The notes: generated from the sequence alone by a model not told the origin. A stretch of 64,000 bases of DNA from Reticulitermes speratus (GCA_021186555.1 JAJKFL010000012.1:8603394-8667393), one strand, 5' to 3'; positions 34,248 through 45,035 are shown, counted from the stretch's first letter. Made by a program: numbers and translations.

Positions 34248-34460
34248 TAAGAACCAGATCTGCGCTATGTTGGGATTTTACGCAGCAAAGAATGGTAATT
34301 TCGTACCGACGTTTCGGGACAACATATCGGTCTCATCTTTTAAGCAGTCCAAAAAGACTGCTTGACCCGTGAAGAATGGACCGATAGTTTGTCCCGAAAC
34401 GTCGGTAAGAACCTGCCGTTCTGTGCTGCGTAAAATCGCAAAACAGCGCAGATGTCATTT
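34248..34460. mobile_element. Fold-back element, relative of 17427-17646
   Basis: Outer CCAGATCTGCGCTATGTTGG pairs with the arm ending near 34455 (CAGCGCAGATG). Inner boxes ACGTTTCGGGACAA and TTGTCCCGAAACGT are exact complements. The hammerhead core is altered (CCGTGAAGAATGGAC). Confidence 0.75.
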
Positions 34461-34879
34461 ACACCGGGGCGGAAGCCTGAATTCACGCAAGCTGAGAACC
34501 AGTCACGTGTTCGGCACGCGTACGTGGTTTCTGCACTAGACGACAGTTTAATTTTATTTATTTCTCGGTTATGTTGGTAACCCTGCACGGAGTGTTTGTA
34601 GATCTTTGTAGCGACACGCATGTAGAGCGTGTAGCCTACCTCTTCCTTGTGAACTCGTAAATTTCATCTGTTTTCCCTTTTATGATCCTGCAGCTTTATG
34701 GAGCAGAGCAGAGCCGGTCTGTTGCACAGTAGTTTCTTCTGAGTAGCAGTTGGTGTTAAATTGATGATAATCTTACTTCACTACTAATGTCATGGATTGT
34801 AGAACGGTTGTTGTGGATAAGTAAAGGCTGTCAATATAGGATGCAAGCCGTGTGGTCCAGAGGATGAAACACGAATATT

Positions 34880-35090
34880 CAAGACTTCTGGAATGTTAAC
34901 GCCATGTCGACAGGTAAAAAGTTACCGACGTTTCGAAGGACACTAACATATCCTTCTTCACGGTTAAGCAGCCCAATGCTCATCACGGACTGCTCCACCC
35001 AGAATATTAAGGCGCTACGGTTCTCAGAAACGTCGGTAAATATTTACCAATCAGCATGGTCTAACATCCCAGAAGACTTAACCGTTTATC
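34880..35090. mobile_element. Fold-back element, same superfamily, decayed
   Basis: TTACCGACGTTTC at 34922 and GAAACGTCGGTAA at 35027 are inverted. Outer words CTTCTGGAATGTTAAC and CTAACATCCCAGAAG also pair. No intact hammerhead core remains. Confidence 0.65.
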
Positions 35091-35269
35091 AAGACCGCTG
35101 TGAGAAGCTCAAATCTCACAAGACTTGAATGTCTCGGTTTCTCCTCGCCTGGTCTCATCAGCTTCTTAGGCGTGTTTAGGCACAGCGCTGTGGAGGCGTA
35201 TAGGGGCATGGAGAGAATAGGAACTAATTATTTGTATTTTCCTGTCCAATAGCGGTCATCTTCCTTCAG

Positions 35270-36531
35270 CTGGTTTGTCACGCTAGGCGCAGTGCTGCTT
35301 CTGGCGGCTGTCACGGGAGGTGCGTTGTACAGGCCTACGCGTGACGACAACTCCTATTACAACCGCTATGGACCGGGATACTCCGACCAGAGGGGCGCAA
35401 GTTCCTCCCGCTGGGATCAGAGACCCAGCGGTGGCAGCTGGAGTCAGTCCGGGCAGCCAGTCAGTCCCTCCAGCAGCTGGGACAGGTGTCCTCGGTGTCC
35501 CAGCTCAGCGAGCGGCAGCGGCCAATGGGACAGGGGAAATGGGTATGACAACCTGGGGTACGGGGTGCCTCCGGGGAGCAGGTGGGACAAGGGTGGTGGA
35601 GGTAAGGGGAATAGTGGTGGCTATGGTGAGGGATGGGGTAGTGCGGATAAGGGAGGCTCCTTAGGATGGGACAACAGAGGATCGGATTACAGAGGTTCTT
35701 CTGTAGGAAAATGGGATGGTCGTGGAAGTTCTTCTGGAAGTTGGGATAATCGCGGAGGTTCTTCTGGAGGTTGGGATAGTCGTGCAGGTTCTGGAAGTTG
35801 GGATAACCGAGGAGCTTCTCCTGGAGTTTGGGATAGTCGCGGAGGTTCTGCTGGAAGGTGGGATAGTCGTGGAGTTTCTGGAAGTTGGGACAACCGAGGA
35901 GGTTCTTCTGGAAGTTGGGATAGCCCTAGAGGACCTCCTGGAGGCTGGGATAATCGAGGAGGTTCTTCTGGCACTTCGGATTTTCGAGGGGGTTCTCCTG
36001 GAAGTTGGGATAATCGAGGAGGTTCTTCTGGCAGTTGGGACAGTCGTGGCGGCTCTTCGAGTGGCTGGGACAACAGAGGAGGAGGAGGATGGATAATCGA
36101 GGTTTTTCCGACGGTTGGGATGGTAGAGGTGTTTCTGGCAGTTGGGACAGTCGTGGAAGTTCTGGTTCGGGAAGCGCTGGAACTGGTAGATGGGACGACA
36201 AAGGTTCTTCTGCGGGAGGGAGGTGGGACGACAGAGGAAGTGGGGGAAGGTTGTCTTCCAGTGGGGGTGCTTCTAGGTGGGATGATAGGGGATCAGGCTG
36301 GGGTCCTAGCGGTGGTGGAAGTTCGCGATGGGATTCCGGATCTGGTGGAGGGGGCTGGGATGGCAGTGGTCGAGGAAGTTCTCAGGGAAACTGGGGTTAT
36401 GATAGAGGGTATGCATCAGGATGGGACTATGGAGGAGGTGGTGGTGGTGGAGGTTATAGGGGCAGCGGAGTTGGCGGAGACTGGGGAAGAGATCCTCATT
36501 CATCGGGCAGCGGCAGCTGGAGAGATCGAGG
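35270..36531 (+). CDS. Secreted Gly/Ser-rich repeat protein, main exon (frameshifted)
   Basis: The exon probably starts after the acceptor TTCCTTCAG (ending 35269). It opens with a hydrophobic stretch WFVTLGAVLLLAAVTGGA, typical of a signal peptide core; the start codon must lie in an upstream exon not found here. About 400 residues follow, built from repeats of the type GSWDNRGGSSG (W-D-N/S-R then Gly/Ser), giving an extended, low-complexity, probably extracellular protein. In the copy near 36090, TGGGAT is reduced to TGGAT, a one-base loss that shifts the frame. After the shift the same repeat continues in another frame to 36531. The exon ends at the strong donor AGG|GTGAGT. An alternative acceptor at 35252 would add six residues. 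Function is unknown; a structural, cuticle or secretion role is only a guess. Confidence 0.65.
36091..36093 (+). other. Site of one-base deletion in the glycine-rich exon
   Basis: Repeat copies on both sides encode Trp-Asp with TGGGAT or TGGGAC. Here the run reads TGGATAAT. Upstream codons fit one frame and downstream codons fit the frame reached by adding one G. Either the assembly lost a base in a homopolymer or the gene is disrupted. Confidence 0.8.
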
Positions 36532-37231
36532 GTGAGTTCCAAGGCCAGACCCTTAGCTTAGGTTTATGGAGTCACCGTTTTCATGTGTGTCTGTGTTCCC
36601 AGCACCGCAGATTCTGCACTGGTTGATCTGTTGTCATAGAACCTTGACGCCGAACATTATATTATTGCAGACCACCCAATGTCGAAATTTCTTATTTCCT
36701 ACAATTAATACTAACAACTTGGCTAAGGCGCGAGCTAGTGAGGCGGGAGCAACAATTGCGGTAGTGTTCCCATATATATTTTGTTTTTGTAAATTCCTTG
36801 TAGAGTGTAAAATAGGAACCTTGCGAGCGTGAGAAAATCAGTTTTACCTTGCAGTTTGTTCGCGATAAGTCATGAATCATTAGAACTGTTTGTACGAAAT
36901 CTGGTACGAATATAGGTCATAACTGTACCTAGGCCGCTACTTTTTAGGCTACATAACCGTTGTCCGCAATCAGTAGTTAATGACAACGCAAAATTTTTAG
37001 TTTTGTATCCGACATACTTAAGGTAGAGAGAATCTGTATTACAGTAATGACTTCGTAACAGATAATAAGTTAAATATCAGTCAGAATAATCATGGACATA
37101 TAGGATTACATATTTATGCAATAGGCGATTATATATAAATTTGGTTTGAACGTCTTACGGTTTTCTTCTATCAATCTTAAAAAATTTCACATATCAAAAT
37201 CAGAATTGAATACTTTAATCTTTCTTTTGGC

Positions 37232-37340
37232 TACAAGGTAGAGGTAGAGGGGGAGTAGAGGTATAGCTGTATCCATGCTTAACCTCGGCGCTAGATGTGG
37301 GTGGATGGTCAACTCCACGCCCCGTCCGCTTTATAGCCGG
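37232..37340 (-). mobile_element. tRNA-derived SINE, family B, 3' fragment
   Basis: The minus-strand 3' body only (GGGGGAGTAGAGGTATAGCT, CCACGCCCCGTCCGCTTTA). The head is missing. Confidence 0.7.
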
Positions 37341-37634
37341 TATCCTTAAGTGAGGATACACAAGACGTTGTAAAGGAGCTTTACCGTATTCGCAAGTTTC
37401 CTTCTACATCCAGCGGACCGGAACACCTCAGCTATACGCAACACAACTTTAATTTACATTCCTTGACATATTTACACTGACATATTTCTTTTACTGTTGG
37501 GGCAGTGGTGCTATTCTGACAGGCTCTTTTGTGGCTTGTGCCTCAGTTGTTCCCGTAAAATAACTCAGGACAGTACCTTAAATTTGACCACAATCCGTTT
37601 CCTCCACATTCTTTTCATCGTCCATTCGACTCAT

Positions 37635-38531
37635 TCAAGGTGCCTAGTCAACATTCTGTTCAACTTATACAGCGAGTACCTTACCAAGGAAGCTCTTGAA
37701 GGGTTTGGAGACTTCATAATAGGAGGACAAGTAATTGGCACTGTGAAATATGCAGATGACCTTGTGCTACTGGCTAGGGAAGAAAAGTTGCTACAGGGCA
37801 TGATTGATAGACTAGTTGAAATTGGAAGACGCTATGGAATGGAAATGAATGTGGGAAAAACTAAAGTAACGAAAATCTCAAGGCAACCATCCCCAATGAA
37901 AATTATGATAGATCAAAAACAATTGGAGAATGTGGAATATTTCAATTATTTGGGTAGCATGATAACAAGTGATGCAAGGTGTACACGTGAAATTAAATCC
38001 AGAATTGCCATGGCAAAAACAGCATTCAACAAGAAGAAAAATCTTTTCACCAGCAAACTGGAATTAAATTTAAGGAAGAAACTAGTAAAGTGCTACATTT
38101 GGAGCATAGCTTTGTATGGTGCCGAAACGTGGACACTTCGGAAAGTAGATCAGAAGTATCTGGAAAGTTTTGAAATGTGGTGCTGGAGAAGAATGGAGAA
38201 GATCAGTTGGACCGATCGTGTGAGAAATGAAGAAGTATTACACAGAGTCAAGGAGGAGAGGAATATCCTACATACAATAAAAAGAAGAAAGGCTAACTGG
38301 ATTGGTCACATCTTGCGTAGAAACTACCTTCTGAAACACGTGATTGAAGGAAAGTTAGAAGGAAGGATAGAAATGACGGGACGACGAGGGAGAAGACGTA
38401 AGCAGCTACTGGATGACCTTAAGAAAAAGAAAAGATACTGGAAATTGAAAGAGGAAGCACTAGATCGCACCCTGTGTAGAACTCGCTTTGGAAGAGGCTA
38501 CGGACCTGTCGTAAGACAGACTACAGAATGA
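37635..38531 (+). mobile_element. LINE reverse transcriptase fragment, open frame
   Basis: Encodes about 295 residues of a non-LTR retrotransposon. The visible start is the end of the RT palm ('ILFNLYSEYL'), followed by the catalytic YADD motif (37749-37760, with KYADDLVLLA), the thumb-like 'YLGSMITSDARC', 'LYGAETWTLRKVD', 'FEMWCWRRMEKISWTDRV', and a basic end 'TGRRGRRRKQLLDDL', stopping at 38531. Upstream RT motifs and the endonuclease are missing, so the copy is 5'-truncated and dead. It differs from the shorter LINE tails elsewhere and is a third LINE lineage. It lies in the host gene's intron, same strand. The clade was not determined. Confidence 0.88.
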
Positions 38532-38842
38532 AATGAAGTCAACATTACAGGTCTTTAAGTACACTAGAAGTAGCCAAAGAATATGGATTTTGCTCGTGAT
38601 CTTTATCCTTTGTTGACTGGCACGATAAACGCTATAGAGCTGCATGGTGTCTGTGAAGTTAGCTGCATACAAACACATACTTAAAACAACTTACGTAATC
38701 GTGGTTAATAGAAACCATTACGAATAACACAAGTCCATACATCTACTCATAAAACTGAAATGACGCTATAACTTTCCCACAGTTTTCAAGGACATCTTAA
38801 TTTCAGTGTTGAGACTGTACAGCTACGACTACAAAAAATTTT

Positions 38843-39097
38843 TAATGGCTTGACAGCCCCTTGGGGGGCCTAGGCCGCCTCATTGTTCGAAGCTTCACGA
38901 TCACACACTTTTTAGACATACCACACTCGGTAGGACTCCTCTGGACGAGTGACCAGCCCGTCGCAGAGACCTCCACCTGACAAAAAACAACACTCACAAG
39001 AGACAGACATCCATGCCCTAGGTGGGATTCGAACCCGCAATCCCAGTAAGCGAGCGGCCGCAAACCCATGCCTTAGACCGCACGGCCACTGGGATCG
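38843..39097 (-). mobile_element. tRNA-derived SINE, family A
   Basis: Full-length minus copy. The B-box equivalent GGGATTCGAACC lies near 39025-39037 and the head ends at CCACTGGGATCG (39097). ACTACAA occurs near both ends (38829 and 39100) and may be a short target duplication. Confidence 0.9.
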
Positions 39098-39305
39098 TAC
39101 TACAATCATTACTTTATTTAAATTATTTAATAAATTATTAAATGCACTTTCTAATTACAATGCCATTCTAATTATTTTATGAATTTTAATACAACTTGAC
39201 AGCATTAATTTTCGTAATTATATCAGGATCTCATTACCATATTTATGTTAAGCGGGTTGCCACATCTACGGAAGTCCTCTGGTTCAACTGCAGATCTATT
39301 AACCT

Positions 39306-39332
39306 GTTTTTTTTTTTTTTTTTTTTTTTTTT
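39306..39332. repeat. Poly-T run, about 26 bases
   Basis: A single-base run of this length is also a likely place for an assembly length error. Confidence 0.9.
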
Positions 39333-39627
39333 GCATTTTGTGCCCTTCAAAGCTCACTTAAAATTCGTCCATTGTCCTTCGTAAGTGTATTTCTTAATTG
39401 CCATCTGTTGATAATTGCTGTAACTAACTCTAAACACATTCCCAATTTTGATGCGGATTTAGATTGTGCACAGAAATTGGGTAGGCTTAACTTACCACGA
39501 CGTCTATAAGCAGATACCAGGGCCATGAAGATTAACAGGAAGAAGTTTACACTTAAAATGTTCCACTTCGGTGACCACAGATGTTATCCCACGTTGCTCA
39601 CAACACAAGGTTACTTGACTGTCATTT

Positions 39628-39937
39628 TAGGCGCGTTCGCATGGTCGCGAAAAACGCCTTTTACCTTCATCATGTCCGTCCGTCTCTATCAGCGCAGGTC
39701 CCACAAGGACGGATCGCCTTGAAATTAGATATTGAGGTCTTTTTCGAAAATCTGTCGAGAAAACTCAAATTTGATTAAAAATTGGGAAAAAGTATTGGAC
39801 ACTTTACATTAAGACCTAAGTACGTTTTAGTTTTGCCGGCGATATTAAATCGTCATAAAAGCGTTCTCTTGGAGTGAAATGATATCAGGCTGCTGGGATA
39901 GCCGGGGAGATAAAAACGTTATGCGAACGCGCCACAT
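39628..39937. mobile_element. Non-autonomous TIR element (GGCGCGTTCG ends), copy 3, shorter
   Basis: The ends GGCGCGTTCGCAT and ATGCGAACGCGCC are 13-bp exact inverted repeats. The inside is related to but shorter than the copy at 22175-22676 (TTTTCGAAAATCTGTCGAGA, CACTTTACATTAAGACCTA). Confidence 0.8.
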
Positions 39938-40008
39938 TTTTATGTTACAGTATATTGCCTTTATTGTTCAAGGCAACTGTCAGATGCAATGCAGATCTGT
40001 GTGACTTG

Positions 40009-40232
40009 AATGGCTCCACAGCCCCTAGGGGGCCTAGGCCTCCTCATTTTTCGAGGTTTCGGGATCACACACTGTAGACACACCACACTCGGTAGGACTC
40101 CTCTGGACGAGTGATCAGCCGTCGTAGAGACCTCTACCTGACAACACACAACACTGACAACAGACAGACACCCATGACCCCGGCGGGATTCGAACCCACA
40201 ATCCCAGCAAGCGAGCGGCCGTATACCCAGTT
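40009..40232 (-). mobile_element. tRNA-derived SINE, family A, 5'-truncated
   Basis: Body and B-box equivalent (GGGATTCGAACCC near 40185) on minus. It stops at CGAGCGGCCG without the A-box half of the head. Confidence 0.85.
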
Positions 40233-40984
40233 ATAACCTTTAGCTACAGAATATACTTAATCTTTGTTAGAGAGACTGATTTTCATATCGATACAAAACA
40301 ACAGGTAAAACTACGCTTTTCAATGTATTTCACATACTTGAAGAAGAGAAAATATGTCTTCGTCAAAACAATTATATACTCGACACGTGTCTAATGTATC
40401 ATGTAAAATAACAATTATCGTTTTTTTCTGCCATAATATATTTTAAGTGCATAATATACTGAAGCTTTGACCTTCAATTATACCCTGAGGATGGCTGTAA
40501 TATATTTCTACGAAGGATTTGCAACCGTCTGCGGAATGTTTTTCAGCCTGTGGGACTTTTATATCGACTGCTGGGTTGGAAGTTATATCTCAAATATAAG
40601 AACTTCCATTCCTAATTAAACTTTGGCGCCGACATTAATTCAGGTTTCAATCTGAGGAACGCCAGGATATAAATTACAGGCGTTAATTTCTTTCGCGCAA
40701 GCTTTTACACATACACCCAGAAGCAAGATCGTAACAAAAAGACCCGGAAGTTTGAACAAGAATGGCTATAACTGGCTGATGCATATGCTGCCTCGTTCGG
40801 GAATCGAACCCTGCACGCGCTTTTAGGCAGCTTAGGCGTCTTTCGGCGCTAAAGGATTAATGTAACAATAAAATGAATATAAGCTTTATGTTATTTTCAC
40901 CGTACATTTTTATTGTATAAAGTCTTATTCCGACAAATGTACACTTTGTTATCTTCTATTTAATACATGCTTATGTCAATAAAT

Positions 40985-41025
40985 AGTCAACATGTTTCGA
41001 ACTGTATCAGTTCATCTTCAGGACT
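40985..41025 (-). ncRNA. Hammerhead ribozyme-like motif
   Basis: On minus: stem I strand AGTC, core CTGAAGA, unpaired T, stem II GAACTG/CAGTTC (perfect), GAAA, stem III AC/GT with two-base loop, triplet GTT, then GACT closing stem I. All core bases are intact. Confidence 0.62.
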
Positions 41026-41078
41026 CATTCTCATTACATTATTTTAATGAGTACCATATAGCTTGTGTAATGAGAATG

Positions 41079-41118
41079 AGTCCTGAAGATGAATGATACA
41101 GTTCGAAACATGTTGACT
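41079..41118 (+). ncRNA. Hammerhead ribozyme-like motif, stem II damaged
   Basis: Same as its partner but stem II reads GAATG instead of GAACTG, a one-base loss that weakens the helix. Core and stem I (AGTC/GACT) are intact. Confidence 0.5.
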
Positions 41119-41394
41119 ATTTATTAACATAAACATTATTAAATAGAATATAATAAAGTGTACATTTGTCGGAATAAGACTATATAAAATGAATATAGCT
41201 GTAAAAATACACTTGTTGGAAGAAGACTTCTTTTAGTGTGGTGGAACTACAGTTTTCTGAAACAATAACCGATGCTAAGCGACGTATAGAAGACTTGAGT
41301 GTCACTAAACGTCGTTACCAAGAAGACTACAATCTAAAGACTGGAAATCTGTAAGCTAGTTGAGATTTGATGGTATTCTGGAGGTATCAATATT

Positions 41395-41610
41395 ACGTTC
41401 TTCTGGAATGTGACCCGTCTGGTGTGAAGGTTCTGGGTACCAGCATTTCGATTGAATATACTGTAAACTTCTTTAATTTAATTTGGTAGACTTTTGTCAA
41501 TGATTCAGATCAACCCTCCGCTCTTCAGAATTCTGTCATGAATATGAAGTTTACAGGTTTATAGAACCAAACTATACGGCGTCACTTCCAAATTATTGTA
41601 GTATTTGATA
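41395..41610. repeat. Hammerhead-type repeat pieces
   Basis: TTCTGGAATGTGACCCGTCTGG-like start and CAGCATTTCGATTG box, with an inverted GGCGTCACTTCCA counterpart near 41580. The core is lost. Confidence 0.4.
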
Positions 41611-41695
41611 CAGAAAGCCATGTAGTAACGTATAACAATCTCTTAGATATTACAAAGGAACTTCACCATAATCACAGGTTTCCTTATGCATGTAG

Positions 41696-41975
41696 CGGGC
41701 CGGGAAACATCGACTACAAGGAATATTACTACGAAGGAGGTCCTGGACGTGATTATGGCGACAGATACCGTCCTTCTTGGGGAGAAGGTGCTGGAGGCGG
41801 TCCGCCGGGCTACCGCGGGCCAACATCATATCTGTCATACCTGTATGACCGCAATGGTCCCAGTACCAGCGGCAGCAATGACCAGGGTGGAGGAAGCAGC
41901 TCTTCAAACAGCAGGATATCAACAGTGGGAACAGATTCTGACTCCACCAAGACAACGCCGTCAACGATCTCCTAA
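41696..41975 (+). CDS. Glycine-rich protein, 3' exon (end ambiguous)
   Basis: With the exon starting at C41696, the frame continues as GGPGNIDYKEYYYEGG, then a Gly/Tyr/Pro region (RDYGDRYRPSW, GGGPPGYRGPTSYLSYL) and a Gln/Gly/Ser run (NDQGGGSSSSNS), in keeping with the main exon. This frame stops at TAA 41973-41975. If one base is skipped near 41915-41930, another frame reads GYQQWEQILTPPRQRRQR then SPNDIYPHMFCDGQTTC to a TAG at 42019, which looks at least as protein-like. A second small error, or an unseen splice site, may therefore exist here. The region is not recognised as a known domain. Confidence 0.5.
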
Positions 41976-42271
41976 CGACATCTACCCTCACATGTTCTGT
42001 GACGGACAGACCACATGCTAGGGGTTGTGGCGTATACTCAGAAAAGATATTCATTCCGTGCTTCTGGGCGGAGCCACGCAGACGGACGAGTCCGCTTGGT
42101 TTTACGATGACCAGGGGGTGAAGCGTCTCGGCTTGCTACTTGGATTTGTGTGAAGAAAATTTGTCTCAAACTACTTACATTTCACTTTCAAGTACAGGGT
42201 TCTAACCACCTGCGCTTTGATTGTTACCCACACCACATTGCTGCTACCCGTTTCCTTTCCTCTTTCGCGCA

Positions 42272-42337
42272 GGCAGATGCCACAACTTCTGGCATGAAGT
42301 ACAAAAGGTTGTGGGATTTGAGATCTTCGTGGCGGTG
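42272..42337 (+). CDS. Possible further exon of the glycine-rich gene
   Basis: A long pyrimidine tract and acceptor (TTTCCTCTTTCGCGCAG ending 42271) precede a frame reading RCHNFWHEVQ then KVVGFEIFVAVGIK, with a hydrophobic end. A GTGGGT at 42338 could be a donor; beyond about 42355 the sequence becomes the hammerhead-type repeat. No good donor joins it to the previous exon (only a GC-type CAT|GCTAGG at 42017). A second acceptor-like TTTCAAGTACAG lies at 42196. Weak evidence. Confidence 0.2.
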
Positions 42338-42354
42338 GGTATCAAGATTGCAGT

Positions 42355-42515
42355 GTTTGTGGATGTGAAACTGTATGGTTTGGTAGATAGATACCAATGT
42401 TTCAGATAAAATTGCTGTTTCGTCTTCATAGTAGAAGAGGTTGTTTTAAGATAACCCTGAAGATGGAGGTAGCACATTGTGCCGAAAGGTTGTTACCCAT
42501 GTAAGAGTGTAACGG
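42355..42515 (+). repeat. Hammerhead-type repeat
   Basis: GGTTTGGTAGATAGATACCA, ATGTTTCAG, then ACCCTGAAGATGGAGGTAGC, GTGCCGAAAG. The GAAA is followed by G instead of C, and stem III is not formed. Confidence 0.5.
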
Positions 42516-44470
42516 TTTTTGATACGCGAATAGCGTGGTCTGGATTAGATGCTGAGTTCTTTGAAGAAGATGATTTAAAAATGGCCAGTGGAAAATTAGA
42601 TTTCAATAATATTTGAAGTCATTAATTTTAACAAAACAAAAGAAGATTAATTTTAAAATTTTAAAATGTAACAAAATATCAGAACTCCAACCTACAGAAA
42701 ATGTATTTTATATCATTGTTATCACGGGAAATTTGATTTTCCAAGAAATGTGTAACAGAAGTACATAGAGGTAACATAAATATAAAACAAACATGAAAAA
42801 CATAACTCTGGCAAACAGTACAAGTTTTAATACCAATACTCATTCAAGCATGTAATTAAATGAAGTTTAGTTTCCTTCACATAGGGCCTGTAGGAGATGC
42901 GATCTCACGATTTGTGATAACATAATTTTTCAGGAAAATTTTGAAAACGTTATTTTAATACAAGATATTTTTCTCACATTTCTGTTTAGAATCATGACAT
43001 ATATTATGCTACAGAGTTTTTCACATGCATTTCATATTATGTTACAGGGTGATGCCCTATATGAATTTTTATGGAAACAAAAACTCTGCTAATTTTCATT
43101 TGCGTCCGGATGTAATTAGCAAGTAACAAATGTCCCTAGGTTTTTAATTTATATGATGTATGTCTCTGTGTTGTAAGATTTGTCTTCCAAAATATCCATT
43201 AACCTCAAAACCAACATTATTCTTCTGTATAATTTATTTTCACAAAGCTGCTTTAATTAAGTCTGTGTTCATGAGCAGATTTATTTAATTTACAGTGTGC
43301 AAAACTGTTAAAGAGTAGTGTCTGATTTTCGGATTAACGATTTTGTTTACATAAAGGGTGATGTCAGTCTTAAGTTATGTATTTTCTCTTATAGTTGTAA
43401 TTTTCTGAGACAGCTTGTAAAAACAGCATGTTATATCTGACATTATATTATGTAATTAATATTAACACAGTGTGATAGTCGCTAAATTATAACTTATATT
43501 TTAATTCTATTTGAATGAAAATTGTAATGATTTTTGTATATGTGTTGTAATTAATTTCTTGTGTTCCTCTGAAAAAAAAAAGGGCAAAGCAACGTTGTGT
43601 CTGCGCTTAATTAAACACCATACTATTAAGGTATATGGTGGAGTAGAACTGTCCCTATAGAGACCTGGACAGGCCCGTAAATTTTTAGTATTTTTTATAA
43701 ACAACGTACTGGTTCATAGGCAACCATTTTTTATTAAAAATTCCATTTTCTATTTTCTTGTTTCGGAGTGCGGAGTTATTCACGTCGTGTTTGGATGTGA
43801 TCAGACTTCCATTAGGAAAGAGGAACGTTACAGTTTGATATAGTACGGAGTGTACTACATCGTGCCTCTTTTACGGTGCCACGGCCTTTGGTTAAAGAGC
43901 GTTGAGCTATTCACTAGTGGTTTAACACCTCCCTCGCAAATAGCCCTAGAGGTAAGAATTTTGTCACTGGTGAGAAGCTCATGCCACTCTCAACAAAAGC
44001 CATGGCGTCTTAAACGAAACGATTGTTAGACTGTCAGTAAATCAACACGAGTTTTTAATGTGAGTTTTCACAGGGAAGTCCATTTCCACAAATTTAGCTT
44101 CGTAAATTTCGAACCGCTGAATGAAGCCAATTACAACACAATCACATTTCATCTTCTTTCCTCGCATTAAATTTCTCTCACACTAAACTTGTGCACTACC
44201 CTTAATTTCCAATCCTACCCTGAAGCAGCAGCAGCACTTGCTTAGTGAAGATTACTGTGCGTTATTTACGTCATATCCTGTTACTTGTTAATCTATTCTT
44301 CTCTTTCTCATCTCATTTCCGGTAACTACCCAAAATGTATGTATATTTCTCAGCAGTAATTCTAATTGTTACCGCGTTGAGGCGCTGCAGATTATTTGCA
44401 CAAAACTGAACTTATTGCACAGTATTTGCCACGTTGAATTTTGCAATGCAGTGCCAAATGTTTTCAATCC
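42516..44470. other. AT-rich intergenic DNA; nothing recognised
   Basis: No open frame of interest and no known repeat. It could include 3' untranslated sequence of the upstream gene; AATAAA-like words are present but not diagnostic in such AT-rich DNA. Confidence 0.35.
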
Positions 44471-44474
44471 AAGG

Positions 44475-44757
44475 TAAAGGTAAAGTTCACCCTATAACAG
44501 GCCATGAAGGCCCAGAGGGGGAGTAGAGGTATAGCTCTTTTCTTTCTTTAACTTCGTCTCTAGATGGGGGTTGGTGGTTAACGCCACGCCCTGGCCGCTA
44601 TATCCCCGGGAATAACCAGTAACCATTGTATAGGAGACTGGGTGGGCCCCAGGGCCAGTCTGGACGGGTACGGAAAATTTTGCCACCGACGGGATTCGAT
44701 CCCCGGATCGTCCAGACCGTAGCGAATCGCTGTATCGAGTACGCTATCCCGGCCCAC
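44475..44757 (-). mobile_element. tRNA-derived SINE, family B
   Basis: Full-length minus copy. The tail GGTAAAGGTAAAG lies at 44473, the B-box equivalent GGGATTCGATCCC near 44691, and the head ends GCTATCCCGGCCCA. TTCAATCCAAGG (44463) and TTCGATCCCAGG (44759) may be a diverged target duplication. Confidence 0.88.
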
Positions 44758-45001
44758 ATTCGATCCCAGGCCAGTCCATTTTTGTATTAATGATGGATAA
44801 AGTAGCACTGGGATAGTTTTTCTTATGTGAATATCATTCCATCAATGCTCCATACTCATTCACTGATTAAAACGCTGTATTATCTTAGTAATTGGCAGCG
44901 TCTTTAAATAATATACTCAGAGAGGAAAGAATATAGGAGTTCAGTATTGGAACTTTGAGTGAGACAGTCCACGTATTTTGCGCATTTACTTATATCTCAT
45001 A

Positions 45002-45007
<6 letters not shown>

Positions 45008-45035
<28 letters not shown>

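Larger units (their letters stand above)
40882..41183. mobile_element. Hammerhead-bearing fold-back retroelement
   Basis: A perfect 14-bp duplication ATAAAATGAATATA lies at 40868-40881 and 41184-41197. Arms of over 100 bases are inverted repeats, for example GTCTTATTCCGACAAATGTA at 40922 and TACATTTGTCGGAATAAGAC near 41161. Each arm carries a hammerhead-like core. It lies in the intron of the glycine-rich gene. Confidence 0.9.
36532..41695 (+). other. Inferred intron of the glycine-rich gene
   Basis: Donor GTGAGT at 36532-36537 and acceptor ATGCATGTAG ending 41695. The upstream exon ends with two bases (GG) of a codon, and the downstream exon's first base C completes Gly, so the phase fits. 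An in-frame alternative acceptor (ATCACAG ending 41677) would add six codons. The intron holds a LINE fragment, SINEs, a TIR element and a hammerhead-type element. Confidence 0.55.

Noticed and set aside
35687-36201. Pro/Leu/Ser-rich minus-strand frames (for example 128 codons) across the glycine-rich exon
   Set aside because: Shadow of the Gly/Ser/Trp repeat; the + strand has the signal peptide and matching splice phases.
37497-37634. N-terminal extension of the LINE frame as RT sequence
   Set aside because: The residues before about 37635 do not resemble RT motifs; the frame is open there by chance.
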